Origin: CAYQCE01 sp964415885
GTDB taxonomy: Bacteria; Zixibacteria; MSB-5A5; JAABVY01; JAHJOQ01
DNA: 37,191 nt
Reading direction: 5' to 3'
Assembly: GCA_964415885.1 (NCBI GenBank)
Contig: CAYQCE010000031.1
Location: 1 to 37,191, forward strand
The notes under the pieces are model-generated. The model saw nothing but the letters and a program-made list of their open reading frames with translations. It did not search any database and was not told the origin of the DNA. Shown here piece by piece: positions 31,193 to 37,191 of this stretch. Numbering within the stretch: the first letter of the stretch is position 1; the number at the start of each line of letters is the position of its first letter. A program made the position numbers and the translations under genes.

Positions 31193-34100
31193 ATGGCACA
31201 AGATGCACCTGCTCTTGCAAAAGCCGAAACAACGGAAGGTAAGAAGAAGCGCAGAATGATAAGCATCGACGGCAACACTGCCGCCGGGTATGTAGCTCAC
31301 GCTACGAACGAAGTCTGCGCGATATATCCAATCACTCCATCTTCGCCGATGGGTGAATTGGCCGACGCTAAATCCGCCGCAAACGAGACAAATATCTGGG
31401 GCACGATTCCGGTTATTTCCGAGCTTCAGTCGGAAGGTGGAGCATCGGGCGCAGTACATGGCGCGCTGACGTCGGGCGCTCTCACAACGACATTCACAGC
31501 GTCCCAGGGCCTGCTTCTCATGATTCCGAATATGTTCAAGATAGCGGGCGAGTTGACTCCGACGGTGTTTCATGTTTCCGCCCGCGCAGTCGCAACACAC
31601 GCCCTCTCGATCTTTGGCGACCATTCGGATGTCATGGCTGTGCGATCAACCGGCTTCGGATTGATTTGCAGCGGCTCGATCCAGGAAGTCTCAGACATGG
31701 CGCTGATCGCCCAGAGAGCAAGTCTCGAATCTCGCGTCCCGTTCGTCCATTTCTTCGATGGATTCCGTACCTCGCACGAGGTGCAGAAGGTCGAAGAGAT
31801 CACGTTCGAGGATATGAGGCAGATGCTTCCCGACGAGCTGATCGAGAATCACCGCATGCGTGCGCTGACTCCGGACAGACCAACGCTCAAGGGTTCGTCG
31901 CAGAATCCGGACGTGTTTTTCCAGGCACGGGAAACCGTCAACAAGTACTATTGGGACACTCCGGGACTCGTTCAGAAAGCGATGGATGAATTCGCGGAAA
32001 TCTGCGGCCGCAAGTATAATCTATTCGACTACGTCGGTGCACCCGATGCCGAGCATGTCATCATCATGATGGGTTCCGGCGCCGAGACAATGCATGAGAC
32101 GATCGAGTACCTCGTCGACAAAGGCGAGAAAGTCGGGATGATAAAGATCCGCCTTTACAGACCGTTCTCGATCGATCATTTCATGAAGGCTCTACCGGAC
32201 ACAGTCAGGAACATCGCAGTCCTCGACCGGACGAAAGAGCCCGGGTCGATCGGCGAGCCGCTCTACATTGACGTACAGGCGGCCATCGACGAAGCCTCCG
32301 CAAACGGTACACTGACCACAAAACAGAGACCGCTGGTATACGGTGGACGGTACGGTCTCGGCTCGAAGGAATTCAACCCGGCGCATGCCAAGTCCGTGAT
32401 CGACAATCTTAAGGCCGATAAACCGAAGAACCATTTCACTGTCGCTATCGAGGACGATGTATCCGGTACGAACCTGGATTGGGATCCGGACTTTTCTGTG
32501 ACTCCGGAGGATGTTTTCCGCGGAATGTTCTACGGCCTCGGCTCCGACGGCACCGTTGGCGCGAACAAGAATTCGATCAAAATCATCGGCGATAATACGG
32601 ATTATTACGCTCAGGGTTACTTCGTATACGATTCCAAAAAGGCGGGAGCGATCACAGTATCGCACGTCAGATTCGGAAAGGACCCGATCCGCTCGCCGTA
32701 CCTCATCGACAAAGCGAATTTCGTAGCCTGTCACAACTTCGCATTCCTCGAGAAACTCGATATGTTGAAGAACCTCGTGGAAGGCGGTACTTTCCTTCTC
32801 GCAAGCCCGTACGACAAGGATGAGATATGGGACCATCTGCCGAAGGAAGTCCAGGGAGACATCATAAAGAAGAAGGTCAACTTCTACGTGATCGACGCTA
32901 TCGAGCTGGCCAGGAAGCTCGGGCTCGGTGCCAGGATCAACATGATAATGCAGACCTCGTTCTTCCTGATCTCGAATATTCTCCCCAAGGACAAGGCTGT
33001 TACGGCCATCAAGGACGCAATCAGAAAAACCTACGGCATCAAGGGTGAGAACGTCGTCAAGATGAACTTCGACGCCGTTGACGCCTCAGTCGAGCACCTT
33101 CAGAAGGTAGACTACCCGGACAAGGTCACGTCCGACTTCGAGCGTCCGCCGGTCGTTCCGCAGGGTGCTCCCGAATATGTCCAGACTGTCGTATCCAGGA
33201 TTCTCCGTGCGGAGGGTGATGATATCAAGGTCTCGGAGATGCCGGATGACGGCACGTTCCCGACTGCCACGACACAGTATGAAAAGCGCAATATCGCGGT
33301 TGAAATTCCAGTCTGGGAGCCCGAAATCTGTATACAGTGCAACCAATGCGCGCTGATATGCCCGCACGGCACTATCCGAATGAAAGCATTTGATGCGGAA
33401 GAACTTAAAGGAGCTCCAGAAACTTTCAAGTCATACGATGCGATGGGTCCGGACTTCAAGGGACTGAAGTACACGTTGCAGGTGGCTCCGGAGGATTGCA
33501 CCGGATGTCAGCTTTGTGTCTATGTCTGTCCTGCACAGGAGAAAGACGAGAACAAGAAGCCGACCGGCCGCAAGGCCATCAACATGGCTCCTCAGATGCC
33601 GCTTCGCGAACAGGAGCGCGAAAACTACGACTTCTTCCTGAATCTGCCGGAGACTGATCCGAAGCTGTATGACGTCGCCACGATCAAGGGCAGCCAGTTT
33701 GTCAGGCCGTTGTTCGAGTACTCCGGAGCATGCGCGGGCTGCGGCGAGACGCCGTATGTCAAGCTGCTCACGCAGATGTTTGGTGATCGCCTGATTGCAG
33801 GCAATGCAACCGGATGCTCATCCATCTACGGCGGTAACCTCCCAACTACTCCGTACGCCAGGCGCGCGGATGGCAGAGGGCCGGCGTGGTCGAATTCGCT
33901 CTTCGAGGACAACGCCGAGTTCGCGTTCGGAATGCGACTCACGATCGACAAGCTCGCGGAGTACGCCTCCGAGCTCTTGAAGGATGTCCTCCCCGAGATG
34001 GCGGACGAAGTCCTGAACGCCGATCAGTCGAGCCAGGAGGCAATCGAGGCACAGCGTGTCCGAGTAGCACGTGTCAAACAGATACTGCAGGACAAGACGG

Positions 34101-34825
34101 ACGAGAAATCAAAGCGTCTTCTCAGCATTGCCGACTACCTCGTCAATAAGTCCGTGTGGGCTATTGGCGGTGACGGCTGGGCGTATGATATCGGTTACGG
34201 CGGTCTCGACCACGTGATGGCTTCAGGCAAGAACGTCAATGTGCTCGTGCTCGACACTGAGGTATATTCCAACACTGGCGGCCAGATGTCAAAGGCAACG
34301 CCTCGTGGCGCGACAGCGCAGTTCGCAGCCGCCGGCAAGCCGATGCCTAAGAAGGACCTCGGGCTGATGATGGCTATGTATGGAAATGTATACGTCGCCA
34401 GAATCGCAATGGGCGCCAACCAGAACCAGACAGTGAAGGCCTTCAAGGAAGCCGAGGCATACGATGGGCCGTCGATCATTATCGCATACAGCCACTGCAT
34501 CGCGCAGGGTATCGATATGACCAGGGCAACCGATGATCAGAAGCGCGCCGTCAAATCGGGTCACTGGATTCTATTCAGGTTCAACCCGGACCTCATGACC
34601 GAAGGCAAAAGACCCTTCCTGCTCGATTCCAAGGCGCCATCGATTCCGTACGAGGAGTACGCCTACAGCGAAAACCGATTCCGTGCGCTGCGCAAGATCG
34701 ATCCGGACCGTGCCGCAATGCTGCTCAAGCTTGCGCAGGAGGATGTCAATATGCGGTTCAGGCTGTATAAGCATCTCTCCGAACTCGACTGGGTCGAAGC
34801 AGCGGCCGAAGATCCGGGTAAATAG
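31193..34825 (+). CDS. nifJ: Pyruvate:ferredoxin (flavodoxin) oxidoreductase, single chain
   Basis: The 1210-residue enzyme oxidises pyruvate with CoA to acetyl-CoA and CO2 and reduces ferredoxin or flavodoxin. The fused domains follow the usual order. The pyruvate-binding N-terminus has EVCAIYPITPSSPMGE, and the central gamma domain has GRYGLGSKEF. Two ferredoxin-type clusters begin at Cys713 (CIQCNQCALICPHG) and Cys769 (CTGCQLCVYVCPA). The third, proximal cluster begins at Cys847 (CAGCGETPY). The thiamine diphosphate site is at about 992-1035 (GGDGWAYDIGYGGLDHV, then YSNTGGQMSK). An AAGGAG ribosome binding site precedes the ATG, and a terminator follows. It points to anaerobic or microaerobic metabolism. 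Confidence 0.97.
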   Translation: MAQDAPALAKAETTEGKKKRRMISIDGNTAAGYVAHATNEVCAIYPITPSSPMGELADAKSAANETNIWGTIPVISELQSEGGASGAVHGALTSGALTTTFTASQGLLLMIPNMFKIAGELTPTVFHVSARAVATHALSIFGDHSDVMAVRSTGFGLICSGSIQEVSDMALIAQRASLESRVPFVHFFDGFRTSHEVQKVEEITFEDMRQMLPDELIENHRMRALTPDRPTLKGSSQNPDVFFQARETVNKYYWDTPGLVQKAMDEFAEICGRKYNLFDYVGAPDAEHVIIMMGSGAETMHETIEYLVDKGEKVGMIKIRLYRPFSIDHFMKALPDTVRNIAVLDRTKEPGSIGEPLYIDVQAAIDEASANGTLTTKQRPLVYGGRYGLGSKEFNPAHAKSVIDNLKADKPKNHFTVAIEDDVSGTNLDWDPDFSVTPEDVFRGMFYGLGSDGTVGANKNSIKIIGDNTDYYAQGYFVYDSKKAGAITVSHVRFGKDPIRSPYLIDKANFVACHNFAFLEKLDMLKNLVEGGTFLLASPYDKDEIWDHLPKEVQGDIIKKKVNFYVIDAIELARKLGLGARINMIMQTSFFLISNILPKDKAVTAIKDAIRKTYGIKGENVVKMNFDAVDASVEHLQKVDYPDKVTSDFERPPVVPQGAPEYVQTVVSRILRAEGDDIKVSEMPDDGTFPTATTQYEKRNIAVEIPVWEPEICIQCNQCALICPHGTIRMKAFDAEELKGAPETFKSYDAMGPDFKGLKYTLQVAPEDCTGCQLCVYVCPAQEKDENKKPTGRKAINMAPQMPLREQERENYDFFLNLPETDPKLYDVATIKGSQFVRPLFEYSGACAGCGETPYVKLLTQMFGDRLIAGNATGCSSIYGGNLPTTPYARRADGRGPAWSNSLFEDNAEFAFGMRLTIDKLAEYASELLKDVLPEMADEVLNADQSSQEAIEAQRVRVARVKQILQDKTDEKSKRLLSIADYLVNKSVWAIGGDGWAYDIGYGGLDHVMASGKNVNVLVLDTEVYSNTGGQMSKATPRGATAQFAAAGKPMPKKDLGLMMAMYGNVYVARIAMGANQNQTVKAFKEAEAYDGPSIIIAYSHCIAQGIDMTRATDDQKRAVKSGHWILFRFNPDLMTEGKRPFLLDSKAPSIPYEEYAYSENRFRALRKIDPDRAAMLLKLAQEDVNMRFRLYKHLSELDWVEAAAEDPGK

Positions 34826-34851
34826 TCTGCAATCTCAATAGATCTCATACA

Positions 34852-34881
34852 GGGCCGCTCAGTCGAGCGGCCCTTCGTTTT
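34852..34881 (+). terminator. Terminator of nifJ
   Basis: GGGCCGCTC (34852-34860) pairs perfectly with GAGCGGCCC (34865-34873) around AGTC, followed by TTCGTTTT. It lies 26 bases past the nifJ stop. Confidence 0.9.
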
Positions 34882-34987
34882 CACCTGAAACGCCTCTCAA
34901 TCGAGCAACATCTCAAGAATCGACCGGAACTCCCGATATTCCCAAATAGAAGCACACTATGTTCGTGATTATGCACGGGAGGATCCG

Positions 34988-35857
34988 ATGCACGGTAGAG
35001 AGAGAATCATTCTATTTGCGGCCGTCGTCCTTTTACTCATTTTGCTGCCGCTGACTGTCAAAGCACAGACCGAAAACGAAATGGTTCAGGCTTTCCTGAA
35101 GAAATACGATGACAACCGGAGGGATATGCTCTTCGTGCCGTTCGCATCCCTGACGTACGGCTTCTTTAATCCCGATGGCTACGAGAATCTTGTGTCCGAG
35201 ATAAACTCCGTTGCTCGGCGCACGGACGGCCATCCGGCTCTAACCGATATCGAGGACGCCTGGTCCTTCAACGGAGGATTTGGCATTGTCTATGACAAAG
35301 CACTGATCAATTTTGTCTTCAGTTGGTGGTCTGAAGTCGGCTCTGTTCATACGGGTGATTTCACGCTCGATCTCGGTGCCGGATTCCCCGAAGCGCTAAA
35401 CGAAGACTTTTCCTACACCAGCCTGATTCAGATTTTCGGAGTTTCGGGTGAGTACTATTACTACCTTCTCAATGCTCCGGACGTAATGAAAGGGCCTACG
35501 GAGATATCGCTTCGCATCGGCGGCGGAATCGGCTACTACGGAGCGAGATGGGAACTCTGGGAAGGCGCCGCGAGCTTTGATGATGACGGCGACGGCGAGT
35601 TCGATGAGCTCGATGACAAGCTCACCGGATCAGCACCCGGCTTCCACATCGGATACGCAATAGAAGCCCCTGTATTTGAGCGACTTACGGTCTCATTCGA
35701 GCCACGATACCAGTGGTTGAATTTCACAAAGATGTCCAACAGGCTGAGTGAGCAGTTGACAGTCTTCGCACTCGATCCCGCAACCGGTGATGAACTGAAG
35801 CTCGATTTCTCCGGTTTTCGGGCTGAACTGGGGCTCAAATGGTTTTTCACGCTATAG
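34988..35857 (+). CDS. Predicted outer-membrane beta-barrel protein
   Basis: The 289-residue protein has a signal peptide (about residues 1-27, ending VKAQ). Alternating hydrophobic strands with aromatic girdles follow, such as SFNGGFGIVYDKALINFVFSWW, ISLRIGGGIGYYGARWELW and RLTVSFEPRYQWLNF. It ends in GLKWFFTL, close to the usual aromatic C-terminus recognised by the BAM machinery. A loop DDDGDGEFDELDD (about 198-210) is strongly acidic and may bind calcium. No family is recognised; a small porin-like or structural barrel is inferred. GGGAGGAT before the ATG at 34988 supports the start. It stands alone between the nifJ terminator and the PD40 gene, 147 bases from the latter. Confidence 0.75.
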   Translation: MHGRERIILFAAVVLLLILLPLTVKAQTENEMVQAFLKKYDDNRRDMLFVPFASLTYGFFNPDGYENLVSEINSVARRTDGHPALTDIEDAWSFNGGFGIVYDKALINFVFSWWSEVGSVHTGDFTLDLGAGFPEALNEDFSYTSLIQIFGVSGEYYYYLLNAPDVMKGPTEISLRIGGGIGYYGARWELWEGAASFDDDGDGEFDELDDKLTGSAPGFHIGYAIEAPVFERLTVSFEPRYQWLNFTKMSNRLSEQLTVFALDPATGDELKLDFSGFRAELGLKWFFTL

Positions 35858-36004
35858 TCGACGGAAGGCATCATCCCAAGATCATCTACAATTACGATTT
35901 GACTGGATGGCGGCGATTTAGTATCCTGCGTCCCGATGAGATTCATCGCAACTACGCATAGATACGTGTGTAAAACAGAAAAACCCAAGCTCAAGGGAAA
36001 TACT

Positions 36005-36991
36005 ATGACCGCCACAAAACCAATTGTCAGGACCTTACTAATCTGCCTATTCACCTTAGGTATTCTTGTGCCGCTTATGAGCTCTGACGCTCAGGCGCAG
36101 GGTACGATCGCCTTCGTGCGGAATGGCGACGTATGGTTAATGAACCCGGATGGCTCAAATCAGCGTCCACACGTTGCGAACATCCAGAACGCCAGCGGAC
36201 ACATGAGTTGGGAACCGAACGGCAATCGGATAGCGTTCGGACGGCGCGGCTCCGTGCAGCTTCGATATCCGGATGGCGGAGGCGGCCAGCACGCGGTCTA
36301 TGATCTTTTCTATGCCTATCTCGATTCGACGAACAACTTCTGGGAGGGTTTCACCGAGACTCTCGGAGCACAGCAGCCATGCTGGTCAAGCGACGGCTCA
36401 AAGATAGCGTTTACCTACGATGTTAACGCTGTCAAGGCCAACGCAACCTGGCCGGACTATCAGATCGGAATATATGATGTTCCCAAGCGGACGATCACTA
36501 CTCTGGATCTCCCCGAGGCCGAGAAGCCGCTCAGAGCTATGGCTCCGTCCTTCAATCCCGATGGTTCGAAAATTGTCTGTGTGCTTGCCGAATTTGAGGG
36601 GAGCAACATGAAACCCGTCGGACTTGTGAAACTGAGCACCTCGAAAGTCACCAAATCTGCGGCACAGCTTTTGGCGGAGGCCAAGGCGTTTCCGAATGCC
36701 ACTGCGCCCTCATGGTCGCCCGACGGCAAGTGGATAGCGTTTATATCGAATGATCTCACGAATCAGGGACTGTTTCTCGTGAGTGCAGATATGAGCGGCA
36801 AGAAGAAGACGATCTGGGAGCCACAGGGTTCTATCACTCTGTACAGCGCGCCATCATGGTCGCCAGATTCACAAAAGCTCGTCTTCGGCACGAGCAACCG
36901 CGCTATCTATACGATCAACGTGGATGGCACGGACGCCACCCTGATTTCGGGACCGGGATCGGATGAATATCCGGCCTGGAGCTGGAAATAG
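36005..36991 (+). CDS. TolB-like PD40 beta-propeller, exported
   Basis: The 328-residue protein has a signal peptide (about residues 1-31, ending DAQAQ) and then PD40/WD40-like blades of the TolB type: DVWLMNPDGSNQ, SWEPNGNRIAFG, CWSSDGSKIAFT, SFNPDGSKIVCV, SWSPDGKWIAFI, SWSPDSQKLVFG and IYTINVDGTDATLI. It should fold as a periplasmic or secreted propeller. The TolB N-terminal domain is missing and no tol-pal genes are near, so it is not the Tol system protein itself. AAGGGAA before the ATG at 36005 decides the start over an upstream in-frame ATG at 35936. A hairpin terminator follows. Confidence 0.85.
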   Translation: MTATKPIVRTLLICLFTLGILVPLMSSDAQAQGTIAFVRNGDVWLMNPDGSNQRPHVANIQNASGHMSWEPNGNRIAFGRRGSVQLRYPDGGGGQHAVYDLFYAYLDSTNNFWEGFTETLGAQQPCWSSDGSKIAFTYDVNAVKANATWPDYQIGIYDVPKRTITTLDLPEAEKPLRAMAPSFNPDGSKIVCVLAEFEGSNMKPVGLVKLSTSKVTKSAAQLLAEAKAFPNATAPSWSPDGKWIAFISNDLTNQGLFLVSADMSGKKKTIWEPQGSITLYSAPSWSPDSQKLVFGTSNRAIYTINVDGTDATLISGPGSDEYPAWSWK

Positions 36992-37024
36992 CAGTCAGAT
37001 TTAGACAAGGGATATACAAGATTC

Positions 37025-37053
37025 AAAGCTCCGTCGCAAGAGACGGAGCTTTC
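37025..37053 (+). terminator. Hairpin terminator after the PD40 gene
   Basis: AAAGCTCCGTC (37025-37035) and GACGGAGCTTT (37042-37052) form a perfect 11-bp stem around GCAAGA. The flanking A and T runs are only three bases, so it could act on either strand and is weaker than the others. Confidence 0.7.
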
Positions 37054-37100
37054 AGACTGATGACGAAGGGCAGTTTTTTGGACTCTCCATGTTCTTTCCG

Positions 37101-37157
37101 CCCCTCCCTCGTCACTCCGCCACTCCCTCGTCATTTCGCCACTCTCTCGTCATTCCC
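37101..37157. repeat. Three tandem copies of a 19-base repeat
   Basis: Units at 37101-37119, 37120-37138 and 37139-37157 share the core CTC(C/T)CTCGTCA(C/T)T with a few changes each. The last unit merges into GTCATTCCCGCGAAGG, a motif common in intergenic repeats of many bacteria. No spacers are present, so this is not CRISPR. Confidence 0.8.
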
Positions 37158-37191
37158 GCGAAGGGGCCTGTTGAAAAAGTCCGTATGGCTG
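37149..37191. repeat. Probable start of a dispersed repeat, cut by the window edge
   Basis: GTCATTCCCGCG followed by GGGGCCTGTTGAAAAAGTCC resembles the pattern GTCAT...CCCGC...GGGCTTGTTGAAAGAG at 15020-15060. TGTTGAAAA-type sequences occur near the ends of several IS and MITE families, but the window ends before this can be judged. Confidence 0.4.

Noticed and set aside
37101..37157. Tandem repeats as a CRISPR array
   Set aside because: The units are 19 bases, directly adjacent, without spacers, and no cas gene is present.

Overview
The window reads as a chromosomal piece of a Gram-negative (diderm) bacterium with an anaerobic or facultative core metabolism. Evidence for two membranes is a type IV pilus secretin, a lipobox lipoprotein and a small predicted outer-membrane barrel. 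Evidence for anaerobic metabolism is a single-chain pyruvate:ferredoxin oxidoreductase, an FAD/Fe-S 2-hydroxyacid dehydrogenase and an Fe-S-type Rrf2 regulator. Secreted proteins end in dockerin-like pairs with the motif GDVN.(S/D)G.ID..D..YLI.Y.F.GGP. In my experience this motif is frequent in candidate phyla of the FCB group such as Zixibacteria; that placement is inference. Base composition is moderately GC by eye (not computed). I see no tRNA, rRNA, CRISPR, complete IS or phage gene.

Layout. (1) Bases 1-6024, minus strand: a type IV pilus alignment/secretin operon, pilM-pilN-pilO-(AMIN+PilP)-pilQ, running into an Ig-like lipoprotein cut by the window edge. The AMIN domain normally found in PilQ sits on the PilP-like protein instead, and the secretin is correspondingly short. 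(2) 6254-6811, minus: a monocistronic FimT/GspH-type pseudopilin with a well-matched sigma-54 promoter and its own terminator. (3) 7059-8777, plus: a secreted subtilase with a dockerin pair. (4) 8957-14835: an HDOD signalling protein carrying a kinase-like DHp segment without an ATPase; a CopB-type metal P-ATPase; an orphan NtrC-family sigma-54 activator; and a membrane-anchored thermonuclease with an Ada-like metal-binding tail. (5) 14836-16075: a 1.2-kb stretch without a convincing gene, holding short repeats, palindromes and a candidate three-way-junction RNA. It ends in a strong ribosome binding site for (6) a 1616-residue secreted protein (16076-20926) made of three ~178-residue repeats, a PQQ-type propeller, an Ig-like segment and a dockerin pair, closed by a strong terminator. 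(7) 21068-24477: an M50 membrane protease, a REC-GAF-HD-GYP c-di-GMP phosphodiesterase and a PadR regulator with a near-consensus promoter. (8) 24480-29674, minus: an apparent operon of FAD/Fe-S dehydrogenase, cob(I)alamin adenosyltransferase, thioredoxin reductase and lipoyl synthase, with an FNR/CRP-like box upstream. (9) 29980-34825, plus: Rrf2 regulator, dCTP deaminase, NifJ. (10) 34988-36991: a predicted outer-membrane barrel and a TolB-like PD40 propeller, followed by a terminator and a repeat-rich window end.

Two themes link the genes. One is surface machinery and its control: pilus, sigma-54 activator and promoter, HDOD, HD-GYP, and dockerin-bearing secreted proteins. The other is low-oxygen 2-oxoacid and 2-hydroxyacid metabolism: PFOR, the dehydrogenase, lipoate, the Rrf2 Fe-S sensor and the FNR-like box. 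The least explained parts are the giant repeat protein with its long structured upstream region, the rearranged pilus domains, and the HDOD-DHp fusion.
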